A stretch of DNA of 49,030 nucleotides, taken from assembly GCA_024742395.1 (NCBI GenBank), contig JANSYO010000031.1, positions 1 through 49,030 on the forward strand. Direction: 5' to 3'. The stretch is from Cytophagales bacterium. Its GTDB lineage: Bacteria; Bacteroidota; Bacteroidia; Cytophagales; Spirosomataceae. Below, piece by piece: positions 26,322 to 34,402 of this stretch (positions are counted from its first letter, which is position 1; every line of letters starts with the position of its first letter). The translations under genes and the position numbers were made by a program. A model generated the notes under the pieces. The model saw nothing but the letters and a program-made list of their open reading frames with translations. It had not been told where the DNA came from and did no database searches.

Positions 26322-27170
26322 TCAAACCTCCACCGGCCACCGGTCATTCGGCATCCCCCACTCCGCCCAACTACCGTCGTAAACGGCAGGGTTTGAATAT
26401 TCTGCAAGTTCTGCAGCCAAAGCAATAATGGAGGCTGTAACCCCAGAGCCGCAGCTCATTACTAATTGTTTGTCACCAATGCTAAATGGCTCAAAAATCG
26501 CTTTTAACTCTTCAACAGATTTCATATAAATGCCATCCTGTACCTCTTGAAAAGGAAGACAGACCGAACCTGGGATATGTCCTCCTCGTAAGCCTGGTCT
26601 GGGCTCAGGAGCCGTGGCATCAAAACGCCCTTTGGATCTTGCATCCATAATTTGGTGGGTTGCCTTGCCTATAATACTGAGAATATCATCTGATTTATAA
26701 AACAGTGATTTATCGACCATAGCCTCAAAATTACCCGATGGGACTTCCGGCCATTGTGCTTCTTCTGTTTCATATTCAGCATTCTGCCAGGCAGGTAATC
26801 CTCCGTCTAAAACGAAAACTTTTCTATGCCCCATTGCTCTGAACATCCACCACCCTCTTGGACTGCCGTAAGTTCCTACCTGATCATATACGATTACAAT
26901 AGAATCATGATTAATGCCCAATTTTTTGGCTGACTGAGAAAAGTGTTCCTCAGAAGGCATCATATGGGGTAATTCAGTATCTAAAATGCTAAAGTCTGCA
27001 TTGATATCCATCTGAACAGCTCCCGGAATTTTATGTCCAGACTCCCAGTTTTCCGGGGCTCCAATAGGTTTCATCTTAGCCTCCACAATTTTTATCAATG
27101 GATGATTCATGAAAAGATGTAACCATTGAACGATAACAAGCGGGCCTTCAGGCAAGGTAGGGTTAGTCAT
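26322..27170 (-). CDS. sseA: 3-mercaptopyruvate sulfurtransferase (tandem rhodanese)
   Basis: A 282-residue protein with two rhodanese domains; the N-terminal one is inactive and the C-terminal one carries the active-site loop CGSGVTA with Cys240. CG(S/T)GVTA is the mercaptopyruvate-type loop, as opposed to CRKGVT in thiosulfate sulfurtransferases. The enzyme moves sulfur from mercaptopyruvate to acceptors such as thioredoxin or cyanide. No signal peptide. It is followed by a strong terminator and is divergent from glyS. Confidence 0.92.
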   Translation of the reverse strand: MTNPTLPEGPLVIVQWLHLFMNHPLIKIVEAKMKPIGAPENWESGHKIPGAVQMDINADFSILDTELPHMMPSEEHFSQSAKKLGINHDSIVIVYDQVGTYGSPRGWWMFRAMGHRKVFVLDGGLPAWQNAEYETEEAQWPEVPSGNFEAMVDKSLFYKSDDILSIIGKATHQIMDARSKGRFDATAPEPRPGLRGGHIPGSVCLPFQEVQDGIYMKSVEELKAIFEPFSIGDKQLVMSCGSGVTASIIALAAELAEYSNPAVYDGSWAEWGMPNDRWPVEV

Positions 27171-27182
27171 TATTCACTCTAT

Positions 27183-27216
27183 TTTGATCGAATTTAATAG
27201 CATTTTCTTAGTTTTG
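27183..27216 (+). promoter_or_regulatory. Promoter for glyS
   Basis: TTTG at 27183-27186 and a perfect TAGTTTTG at 27209-27216 lie 22 nt apart, slightly long for the Bacteroidota consensus. Transcription would start near 27223, leaving a leader of about 170 nt before the glyS ATG. Confidence 0.5.
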
Positions 27217-27240
27217 CACCTCGTTTTTGAGAAAAGAGTC

Positions 27241-27343
27241 TAATTCTGAGATATTAGTCAAAAGACATTTGAAAAAGGGCCTTTATTTAAACTAATGCCT
27301 TCATAAATCTGTCTTAGTCTGCCGGCTTTAAGCCTCAGAATTA
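27241..27343 (+). promoter_or_regulatory. Possible structured leader RNA of glyS
   Basis: TAATTCTGAG (27241-27250) and CTCAGAATTA (27334-27343) are a perfect 10-nt inverted repeat that would close an 83-nt region. Inside it ATTAGT (27253-27258) can pair with ACTAAT (27291-27296), and a small GGCT/AGCC hairpin lies near the closing stem. The result looks like a multi-branch structure in the 5' leader of an aminoacyl-tRNA synthetase. No T-box sequence is recognisable. Function is inference. Confidence 0.4.
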
Positions 27344-27395
27344 TAAAACTGAACTCGATTACGAAGGATTTCTAACAAACGAAAAGAAAAAAAAC

Positions 27396-28880
27396 ATGTC
27401 GGCACCAGCCACAACTCTCCAGGATATTATTGCTCACGCAAAAGAATACGGATTTGTATTTCCTTCTTCAGAAATATATGACGGACTTCAGGCTGTCTAT
27501 GACTATGGTCAAAACGGGGTTGAACTAAAGAACAATCTGAAAACCGCATGGTGGAAAGCCATGACTCAGCTTCATGATAACATCGTGGGGATAGATGCCG
27601 CCATTTTCATGCATCCCCTGACATGGAAAGCTTCAGGTCACGTTGACGGTTTCAATGATCCGATGATTGACAATAAGGATAGTAAGAAACGCTACCGTGC
27701 CGATCAACTTTTAGAAGGCAAGGCAGAAGCACTGCTTGCTGAAGGTAAGGAAGAAGAATCTAAAGCTTTGCTCGCCAAAATGGGCAAATTGCTTGGTGAT
27801 GAAGATCTGGAAGCAGTTAGAGAATTAATTATTGAAGAGAACATTGTGTGCCCTGTATCTGGTACAGCCAACTGGACAGAGGTACGTCAGTTTAACTTAA
27901 TGTTCTCTACTCAGGTAGGCTCCGTGGCAGAAGATTCAAGTCAAATTTATCTTAGACCAGAAACTGCTCAGGGAATTTTTGTCAATTTCTTGAACGTTCA
28001 AAAAAGCGGTCGAATGAAAGTTCCTTTTGGAATTGCTCAAATAGGAAAAGCATTCAGAAATGAAATCGTAGCACGTCAGTTTATCTTTAGAATGCGTGAG
28101 TTTGAGCAAATGGAAATGCAATTCTTTGTACGACCTGGCTCTGAAATGGAATGGTACAATCAATGGAAAGAAACCCGACTTAATTTTCATAAGGCCATTG
28201 GAATGCCGGCTGAGAGTCTTCAATATCATGATCATGATAAATTAGCTCACTACGCCAATGCAGCTGTTGATATTGAATATAAATTTCCTTTCGGATTCAG
28301 AGAGATTGAAGGTATTCACTCAAGAACCGACTTTGACCTAAGAAATCATCAGGAGCTATCTAAAAAGAAACAGCAATACTTTGATCCTGAGATAGACCCA
28401 AGTACAAACAAACCGTACGGAAACTACATTCCTTATGTTGTTGAAACTTCTGTAGGTGCAGACAGACTTTTCTTGGCTACTTTTTGTAATGCTTTCACCA
28501 AGGAAACAGTGGGTGAAGGAGACAGAGCCAAGGAAAGAACGTATTTAAAACTGCATCCGGCACTGGCTCCGGTTAAAGCAGCCGTTCTTCCTTTAGTGAA
28601 GAAAGATGGACTAGCAGAGCTGGCACAAGAAATAGCAGATTCTTTGAAGTCTTCTTTCAGAGCTATTTATGATGATAGCGGTGCCATAGGCAAAAGATAC
28701 ACCCGTCAGGATTTAATTGGTACGCCGTTTTGCATCGCCGTAGATTATGAATCTAAAGAAGATAACTGTGTGACCATCAGACACCGTGACAGTATGGAGC
28801 AGGAAAGAGTTCCAATATCCGAATTGAAAGAAAGAATTGGCAAAGAAGTAGCCATTGATAGAATACTGGAAGCCATTTAG
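27396..28880 (+). CDS. glyS: Glycyl-tRNA synthetase, single-chain class II
   Basis: A 494-residue alpha2-type glycyl-tRNA synthetase that charges tRNA-Gly. Class II motif 2 region is seen in IGKAFRNEI and FRMREFEQMEMQFF. The ATP/glycine-binding segments YLRPETAQGIFVNF and HSRTDFDLRNHQ and motif 3 ETSVGADRLFLA are present. The C-terminal anticodon-binding domain starts near 390 (LAPVKAAVLPL). This is the eukaryote/archaea-like form used by Bacteroidota, not the alpha2beta2 form. A long leader precedes it and a terminator follows. Confidence 0.96.
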   Translation: MSAPATTLQDIIAHAKEYGFVFPSSEIYDGLQAVYDYGQNGVELKNNLKTAWWKAMTQLHDNIVGIDAAIFMHPLTWKASGHVDGFNDPMIDNKDSKKRYRADQLLEGKAEALLAEGKEEESKALLAKMGKLLGDEDLEAVRELIIEENIVCPVSGTANWTEVRQFNLMFSTQVGSVAEDSSQIYLRPETAQGIFVNFLNVQKSGRMKVPFGIAQIGKAFRNEIVARQFIFRMREFEQMEMQFFVRPGSEMEWYNQWKETRLNFHKAIGMPAESLQYHDHDKLAHYANAAVDIEYKFPFGFREIEGIHSRTDFDLRNHQELSKKKQQYFDPEIDPSTNKPYGNYIPYVVETSVGADRLFLATFCNAFTKETVGEGDRAKERTYLKLHPALAPVKAAVLPLVKKDGLAELAQEIADSLKSSFRAIYDDSGAIGKRYTRQDLIGTPFCIAVDYESKEDNCVTIRHRDSMEQERVPISELKERIGKEVAIDRILEAI

Positions 28881-28900
28881 GAAACTCTGAAAGCTTAATT

Positions 28901-28937
28901 AAAAAGGGGCTGCCTATGTAGCCACCCTTTATTTTGC
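28901..28937 (+). terminator. Rho-independent terminator of glyS
   Basis: AAAAAGGGGCT pairs imperfectly with AGCCACCCTTTATTTT around an 8-nt loop, starting 20 nt after the glyS stop and ending in a T-rich tract. Confidence 0.75.
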
Positions 28938-28945
28938 AAAAACAC

Positions 28946-28976
28946 TTGACACTTGTCTGATTTTTTACGACATTTG
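28946..28976 (+). promoter_or_regulatory. Promoter of the Xre-RES operon
   Basis: TTG (28946-28948) and GACATTTG (28969-28976, seven of eight matches to TAnnTTTG) are 20 nt apart, with the antitoxin ATG 23 nt downstream. The -33 element lies inside a tandem pair of ACACTTG heptamers (28942-28955), a plausible operator. Confidence 0.4.
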
Positions 28977-28998
28977 TTTAGGGTAAAATATAGGGGAA

Positions 28999-29403
28999 AT
29001 GAAGTACAAAGTAAATGATCAAGATGATAACCAAAATTTAAATTTGGCTAAAGATGCTCAGGCTGGCTATGGGTATAATTTTGTGGCTAACCTACCTGTA
29101 AGTCAAAGTTTTAGCCAAAGTGATTGGTCTTCATTTTTACACATATCTGAGCGTACAATTATCCGTTATCGCGAACAGAACAAAACCTTTGATCCTCTGC
29201 AAACCGATAGAATAATTGTCCTAAATGAGCTTTATAAGTTTGGTTTGGAAACTTTTGGAAATGAAGAATTATTAAATCGCTGGTTAACTACAAAAAATCT
29301 TGCCTTAAGCAATAAAACACCCAAAGAGCTACTTGTCACTTCTTTTGGTATTCGTTTAGTGAAGGATGAAATAGGCCGTATAGCTCACGGTGTACTGGCT
29401 TGA
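28999..29403 (+). CDS. Xre/MbcA/ParS-type antitoxin (DUF2384)
   Basis: A 134-residue antitoxin of the Xre-RES type II toxin-antitoxin family. A helix-turn-helix-like region (about 42-60, SDWSSFLHISERTIIRYRE) would bind the operator. The C-terminal domain (about 80-130), with a NRWL..KN.AL.N.TP.ELL pattern, is the DUF2384 toxin-binding segment that plugs the RES active site. It comes first in the operon, as usual, and its stop overlaps the toxin start by four bases (TTGA). Autoregulation by the toxin-antitoxin complex is expected from the family. Confidence 0.85.
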   Translation: MKYKVNDQDDNQNLNLAKDAQAGYGYNFVANLPVSQSFSQSDWSSFLHISERTIIRYREQNKTFDPLQTDRIIVLNELYKFGLETFGNEELLNRWLTTKNLALSNKTPKELLVTSFGIRLVKDEIGRIAHGVLA

Positions 29404-29864
29404 TAGTTTACAGATTAGCTACCAGAAAGTTCAAAAACGATATTTCGGGAACAGGTGCCCGACTATATGGTGGTAGATGGAACAGTCGCGGCACACAATT
29501 ACTTTATACCAGTTCTTCCATAGCTTTATGCACTTTGGAAATTGCTGTTCGAACTCCCTTAAACAACCTGCCTACAGACTATTTTTTACTTAGCATTTAT
29601 ATACCTGAATCTACTGCAATTTTACAACTTCCAGAAAGTGAATTGCCTCGAGATTGGAATGTTCTACCACATGGTGACGCCACTCAGCGAATTGGAGATA
29701 ATTTTGCAAAAAACGCACAATATCTAACTCTGAAAGTTCCGTCTGCATCTGCACAGGGAGACTTCAATTTTTTATTAAACCCTTTTCACTCTGATTTTTC
29801 TCAAGTTAAAATTATTGAATCACGCCCTTTTGAATTTGACTCAAGATTGTTCATAAAGCCCTAG
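29400..29864 (+). CDS. RES-domain toxin (NAD-degrading type)
   Basis: A 154-residue RES toxin. Known members (MbcT, Pseudomonas RES) destroy cellular NAD+. The namesake conserved residues are visible in MIVYRLATRKF (Arg5), GARLYGGRWNSRG, LLYTSSS and LEIAVR (Glu). The start is a TTG at 29400 sharing TTGA with the antitoxin stop, so translation is coupled and probably weak, which helps keep toxin below antitoxin. No ATG is available near the conserved N-terminus. The full-length domain appears intact. Confidence 0.87.
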   Translation: MIVYRLATRKFKNDISGTGARLYGGRWNSRGTQLLYTSSSIALCTLEIAVRTPLNNLPTDYFLLSIYIPESTAILQLPESELPRDWNVLPHGDATQRIGDNFAKNAQYLTLKVPSASAQGDFNFLLNPFHSDFSQVKIIESRPFEFDSRLFIKP

Positions 29865-29963
29865 TTCATTGTCTTTTGGGCGTTAAAACCATGCAGCTCC
29901 TCTACTAAACTCTTTTGCTTTAATTAAAATGATTAATTTCATTTCAAACCTTACCTTTTTGAT

Positions 29964-30827
29964 GTGATAAAGAAATTTCTCCTAATTGTAACATGCTATG
30001 GTGTAGCTGCCTGCAATCTATCGACGGAAGAGAATGTGAATGAAAGGCAACTAAGCCCTGTCTTAGAAAAATTGTGGGAGTCTGATACCCTTCTAACAGC
30101 GAATGAATCTGTCATCTATGACTCTCTTTCGAATTCCATTTACGTATCCTGTATGGGAGCTATGCCTGATGATGCCAAAGACGGTGACGGTTTCATTGCT
30201 AAGCTCTCCTTGAAAGGAGAAATAGACAATTTATCCTGGATCACAGGCCTGAATTGTCCTAAAGGATTGGCCATTTACGGGAGAGAATTATATGTAAGTG
30301 ATATTGATGAGTTAGTGTGTATTGACCTTGACAAAGGAATAGTTATAAGTAAAACAAGATTTCCTGAGATTGATTTTATAAATGATATTGACATTTCAGA
30401 GAACGGCGAAATCTTCCTTAATGAAACCCGCAAAAACAAGATCTACAGTCTAAAAAATGATTCTTTGAGTCTTTTTTACTCTACTGAGAAACTAGGCGGA
30501 CTTAATGGCGTACACTCCTCTAAGGATGGTGTTTTTTTTACTGGTTCTGAAGGCAAAATTTATGCTCTTAATGATAAAGTTGAACTGCGTGTAGCGGCAG
30601 ATAGCGTGGAAAATGCTGATGGAATTGAGCAATACAAATCAGGATATTTCGCTTCTTCCTGGCAGGGAAGAATTTATTATTTTACCGAAGGAGGACACAC
30701 CTCAAAACTCGTTGATACCTGGGATAACCAAATACATTCTGCTGATATCGATGTGGTAGATAACTTAAACCTGCTTTTATCGCCAACACTCTTCAATAAC
30801 AAAGTGATTGCCTACAGAATTAAGTAA
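29964..30827 (+). CDS. SMP-30/gluconolactonase-like beta-propeller lipoprotein
   Basis: A 287-residue lipoprotein starting at GTG (29964): signal peptide, lipobox (GVAAC), then an SMP-30/NHL-like beta-propeller. Repeated strands such as ESVIYDSLSNSIYVSC, GLAIYGRELYVSDID and DIDVVDNLNLLLSP are visible. Propellers of this group bind metal and may hydrolyse lactones, but the catalytic residues are not obvious. It is a close paralogue of the next gene, 73 nt downstream. Function unknown. Confidence 0.75.
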   Translation: MIKKFLLIVTCYGVAACNLSTEENVNERQLSPVLEKLWESDTLLTANESVIYDSLSNSIYVSCMGAMPDDAKDGDGFIAKLSLKGEIDNLSWITGLNCPKGLAIYGRELYVSDIDELVCIDLDKGIVISKTRFPEIDFINDIDISENGEIFLNETRKNKIYSLKNDSLSLFYSTEKLGGLNGVHSSKDGVFFTGSEGKIYALNDKVELRVAADSVENADGIEQYKSGYFASSWQGRIYYFTEGGHTSKLVDTWDNQIHSADIDVVDNLNLLLSPTLFNNKVIAYRIK

Positions 30828-30900
30828 TTCATAGTCAACACCTTAATAGATTTAAAAATTCTATCTAATTTTAATTTTAAACAATCATATTTTACCCAAA

Positions 30901-31776
30901 ATGAAAAAAAATCTATTTTTAGCCCTCGCAGCTGCTATTGCTGTTTCGGCCTGCACAAGTACAACAGAAAATACCTCAGAAACAGAAGAGACTGCCGAAA
31001 CCACACCAAAATTAAGCCTAGCCTGGGAAACAGATACCACACTCATTACGCCTGAGTCTGTAATATATGATTCACAAAACGACGTTTATTATGTCTCATG
31101 TATTGGAGCCGTGCCTCCCGGAGCCAAAGATGGCGATGGCTATATTGCCAAAATAGGAGCCAATGGCGAAATCATTTCAAATCAATGGGTAACAGGTCTG
31201 AATGGCCCTAAAGGCTTGGCCTTAGTAGACAATATTTTATATGTAGCTGATATAGATCAATTAGTGGCTATTAATACTGAAAATGGAGAAATCATTTCAA
31301 GCGAAACTATTGAAGGAGCTACTTTTTTAAATGATGCCGGCTCTACTCCTAATGGCGATATTCTAATTACCGACTCTGACCTGAATACCGTTTTTGTAAA
31401 GAGTGGTGAAGAGACCACGGTATTATTCTCAAGTCCTGATTTAGGAAGACTTAATGGTGTTCTTTTTGAAGATGGCAAATATCTTTTGGCTGGTTTTAAT
31501 TCGGGAAAACTTTTTTCACTTGATGGCTCAGCTCTAACTATGCTGGCCGATAGTATGCAAGGGGCTGATGGTATTGAAAAATACCATGACGGTCACTTTG
31601 TTTCAAGTTGGAATGGACATATTTTCTATGTTGATAAAAACGGAAAAAGAACTAAGCTATTGGATACAGAAGCTGACAAGATTAATGCAGCGGACATTGA
31701 CGTCATACAAGAAAAGAACTTACTATTGGTTCCTACTTTCTTTGCCAATAAAGTGGTGGCTTATAAGATTGACTAA
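30901..31776 (+). CDS. SMP-30-like beta-propeller lipoprotein, paralogue of the preceding gene
   Basis: A 291-residue lipoprotein with lipobox VSAC, a Thr/Glu-rich linker (about 19-40) and the same beta-propeller as its neighbour. Shared blocks include ESVIYDS, GAKDGDGYIAKI, TGLNGPKGLA, DIDQLVAI, GADGIE and ADIDV. The two clearly arose by tandem duplication, but their N-terminal linkers differ. An inverted-repeat terminator follows (31793-31842). Substrate unknown. Confidence 0.77.
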   Translation: MKKNLFLALAAAIAVSACTSTTENTSETEETAETTPKLSLAWETDTTLITPESVIYDSQNDVYYVSCIGAVPPGAKDGDGYIAKIGANGEIISNQWVTGLNGPKGLALVDNILYVADIDQLVAINTENGEIISSETIEGATFLNDAGSTPNGDILITDSDLNTVFVKSGEETTVLFSSPDLGRLNGVLFEDGKYLLAGFNSGKLFSLDGSALTMLADSMQGADGIEKYHDGHFVSSWNGHIFYVDKNGKRTKLLDTEADKINAADIDVIQEKNLLLVPTFFANKVVAYKID

Positions 31777-31792
31777 TCTTGTAGTGAAAATA

Positions 31793-31842
31793 ATGGAATG
31801 ACTAGCCTACGATTCATTCAAGGTCAATCATTCCATTTTTTT
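31793..31842 (+). terminator. Rho-independent terminator
   Basis: ATGGAATGA (31793-31801) pairs perfectly with TCATTCCAT (31828-31836), followed by a run of T. It ends the propeller genes. A start codon for the next gene at 31798 would fall inside this stem and is rejected. Confidence 0.75.
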
Positions 31843-31878
31843 ATTCCCTTTGTTTTTCGAAACCTACTTATAAACCCT

Positions 31879-33453
31879 ATGAAAAATTCCAGAAGATTGT
31901 TCCTGAAACAGGCCGGCCTGAGTAGTCTTGGTCTGGCTGCTCTTCCTATACTAAGTAGATGTAGAGCAAATAATAACAATAACAAGAATCCATTCGTATT
32001 TGCCAGAGCAACACCCGAATCGCAAGGTGTGGATTCACAAAAACTTATAGACTTCGTCAAAGCCGCAGATAGCTCTGGTCTGGAATGGCACAGTTTTCGG
32101 ATCTTACGACATGGAAATATTATTGCCGAAGGTTTTTGGGAACCCTTCAAATCTGATTACAAGCATACGCTTTATTCCTTAAGTAAAAGTTTTACAAGTA
32201 CAGCCATTGGTTTTGCAGTTAAAGAAGGTCTAATAAGTGTTGAAGATCAAGTCATTTCATTTTTTCCGAATGAGCTTCCTGAAGTCATAGATTATAAATT
32301 GAAGAGTCTGAAAATCAAACATCTATTAACCATGAATACCGGGCATGATAGCGGTACAATGGGTTTGATGAGAGAAAATGAAGGCAACAAAACCTGGGTC
32401 CAATCATTTCTGGAACAGCCCTTAAAACATGAGCCAGGCACTCATTTTTTTTATAATACTGGTGCTACTTATATGCTGGGAGCTATTGTTCATGCTAAAA
32501 CTTCCCAAAACTTAGAAGAATACCTTAAGCCCAGATTCTTTGACAAACTTGAAATAAGTGACTATGATTGGGAGCAATCGCCTGAAGGACTGAATACAGC
32601 TGGTTATGGCCTTAGAGTAAAGAATGAAGATATTGCCAAATTAGGACAATTTTATCTTCAAAACGGAACCTGGGGAAATGAGGAGCTTCTTTCCGCTGAA
32701 TGGGTAGAAGAGGCGAGCAGTAAGCACACAGAATCTCAGGAAGGTGATGGTGACTGGTCACAAGGCTACGGTTACCAATTTTGGCGTTGTAAGCCAGCAC
32801 CTGGCTTCTACAGAGGAGATGGTGCTTACGGGCAATATTGCGTCATCATTCCTCAATATGACATGGTAATAGCGGTAAACTCTGAGTCTTTTGATATGGG
32901 AAAATCTATGCAAATCATGTGGGATCATATTTTGCCAGCCATAAAGAACGATCCATTGCCAGAGAATAGAGAATCCAATAAAATATTAAACGCACTCTGC
33001 TCCAATCTCAATATAGACACTCCTAAAGGCCTAAAAAGTAGCTCTTTAGCAATTGAAATCAATAGTCGGGAATACAAAATTGACGACAATTCTTTTGGCA
33101 TTGAAAGTCTGACTTTTGACATAGCTCATGATCAGGGTGAAATGAAAATTCTAACAGAAGAGGGAGAGAATATTCTACGATTTGGTATGGAAAACTGGTT
33201 AACCAATGAAGCCTTTGTAAAAAACGATTTCCCTATAGAAAATAGAATTCATGTTCCATCATTAATTGCGGCTACGGCTACTTGGTTAAACGAAAACACT
33301 CTAAGTATTACACGTAAATTTGTAGAGGCAGTACATAGCGATACTTTGATTTGTCTCTTTGAAGGCAATAAGCTAAAACTTAGTTTTAATAATTCAGTGG
33401 CTGCAAATTCAAACACTGAAGACCCTAGAGAAACTTTGTTTGGAATAGCCTGA
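31879..33453 (+). CDS. Exported serine hydrolase, class C beta-lactamase fold
   Basis: A 524-residue protein of the beta-lactamase/penicillin-binding (serine hydrolase) family. It begins with a Tat-like signal (NSRRLFLKQAG) and a Cys near residue 34 (LSRCRA), so it may be a Tat lipoprotein. The nucleophile motif SLSK is Ser100-Lys103. The Tyr motif is probably YNTGATY (near 196), and the third motif is less clear. The C-terminal 130 residues form a separate beta-domain (DUF3471-like). Such enzymes act as esterases or peptidases more often than beta-lactamases. The ATG at 31879 gives the signal peptide. Confidence 0.83.
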   Translation: MKNSRRLFLKQAGLSSLGLAALPILSRCRANNNNNKNPFVFARATPESQGVDSQKLIDFVKAADSSGLEWHSFRILRHGNIIAEGFWEPFKSDYKHTLYSLSKSFTSTAIGFAVKEGLISVEDQVISFFPNELPEVIDYKLKSLKIKHLLTMNTGHDSGTMGLMRENEGNKTWVQSFLEQPLKHEPGTHFFYNTGATYMLGAIVHAKTSQNLEEYLKPRFFDKLEISDYDWEQSPEGLNTAGYGLRVKNEDIAKLGQFYLQNGTWGNEELLSAEWVEEASSKHTESQEGDGDWSQGYGYQFWRCKPAPGFYRGDGAYGQYCVIIPQYDMVIAVNSESFDMGKSMQIMWDHILPAIKNDPLPENRESNKILNALCSNLNIDTPKGLKSSSLAIEINSREYKIDDNSFGIESLTFDIAHDQGEMKILTEEGENILRFGMENWLTNEAFVKNDFPIENRIHVPSLIAATATWLNENTLSITRKFVEAVHSDTLICLFEGNKLKLSFNNSVAANSNTEDPRETLFGIA

Positions 33454-33524
33454 TGAAAAAAAATCTATCCCTGCCCGCAAGTTTTATTCAGTACTTTCAT
33501 CTAAGTAAATAGAAACCCGAGCTA

Positions 33525-34100
33525 TTGGATCAAAAGACTCTCATTACTCAGCTGAAACAAGGGGACGAGACGGCATTTAGACAGTTGGTAGAACAATATC
33601 AATCACTTGTCTTTAATACCATCCTGTCCATGGTTCAGAATGCCCAAGATGCTGATGACCTCAGCCAGGAGGTATTTATTGAGGTCTATCGTTCCATTGC
33701 CTCGTTTCGTGAAGATGCCAAAATCAGTACATGGCTGTATAGAATAGCGTCGAATAAGTCGCTTGAATATATTCGTAAAAAGAAAACAAAGAAGCGATTC
33801 GCGTTTGTCAAAAGTCTTTTTACTTCAGATGATGAGCCTGATATACAACCTTCAGATTTTGTGCACCCTGGAGTAGAGCTAGAGAACAAAGAAAGAGCCG
33901 AAGTGCTTTTTCGTGCGATAGCTAAACTCTCTGATAATCAGCGACTGGCCTATACACTGCATAATATAGAAGACCTTAGCTATAAAGAAATAGCTGAGGT
34001 TATGCAGGTCTCGCTATCGTCTGTAGAGTCATTATTGTTTAGAGCAAAACAAAACCTTAGAAAGTTATTGGAAGAATTTTACAAAGAAGATTATGAATAA
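33525..34100 (+). CDS. ECF RNA polymerase sigma factor
   Basis: A 191-residue sigma-70 family ECF factor. Region 2 (about 26-95) contains DADDLSQEVFIEVYR, which binds the -10 region and core polymerase. Region 4 (about 135-185) contains LSYKEIAEVMQVSLSSVESLLFRAKQNLR. The only start giving the conserved N-terminus (DQKTLITQLKQGDETAF) is TTG at 33525. The next gene overlaps by 8 nt and looks like its anti-sigma factor, so release by an envelope signal is likely. Confidence 0.92.
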   Translation: MDQKTLITQLKQGDETAFRQLVEQYQSLVFNTILSMVQNAQDADDLSQEVFIEVYRSIASFREDAKISTWLYRIASNKSLEYIRKKKTKKRFAFVKSLFTSDDEPDIQPSDFVHPGVELENKERAEVLFRAIAKLSDNQRLAYTLHNIEDLSYKEIAEVMQVSLSSVESLLFRAKQNLRKLLEEFYKEDYE

Positions 34101-34401
34101 GGAAGAACAAATAAATAAGACGCTTGATGCTCTCAAGGAGATGCGACAAGCCGAACCTCCGCCGTTTTTCTATACCCGCTTAAAAGCTCGAATGGAAAGG
34201 GAGCTAGAACAAAAACCTGTACTTAGATGGGCTCTAAAGCCTGCTTTTGTCATCCCTGTACTGGTTTTAACCGTGGCACTTAATGTAACCACAGTTTTAC
34301 AGTTCAAAGACGTTAATTCGAATACTGCAGAAACCTCTGCTGCAGATACATTTGCACAAGAATACAACCTGAATACCACGTATGGAGTAGAACTTTACTA
34401 A
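34093..34401 (+). CDS. Small single-pass membrane protein, probable anti-sigma factor
   Basis: A 102-residue protein with a cytoplasmic N-terminus (NKTLDALKEMRQAEPPPFFYTRLKARM pattern, split here by function), one membrane helix (about 54-72, PAFVIPVLVLTVALNVTTV) and a short periplasmic tail. The N-terminal pattern of a helix followed by PPPFFYTRL recurs in small Bacteroidota proteins encoded right after ECF sigma factors. It overlaps the sigma gene by 8 nt and the next gene starts one base after its stop. It lacks the zinc-binding HxxxCxxC of classic ZAS anti-sigma factors. Confidence 0.6.
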   Translation: MNKEEQINKTLDALKEMRQAEPPPFFYTRLKARMERELEQKPVLRWALKPAFVIPVLVLTVALNVTTVLQFKDVNSNTAETSAADTFAQEYNLNTTYGVELY

Positions 34402-34402
34402 T

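Noticed and set aside
31798-31878. N-terminal extension of the serine hydrolase from an ATG at 31798
   Set aside because: The codon lies inside the stem of a rho-independent terminator, and the ATG at 31879 gives a proper Tat-like signal.
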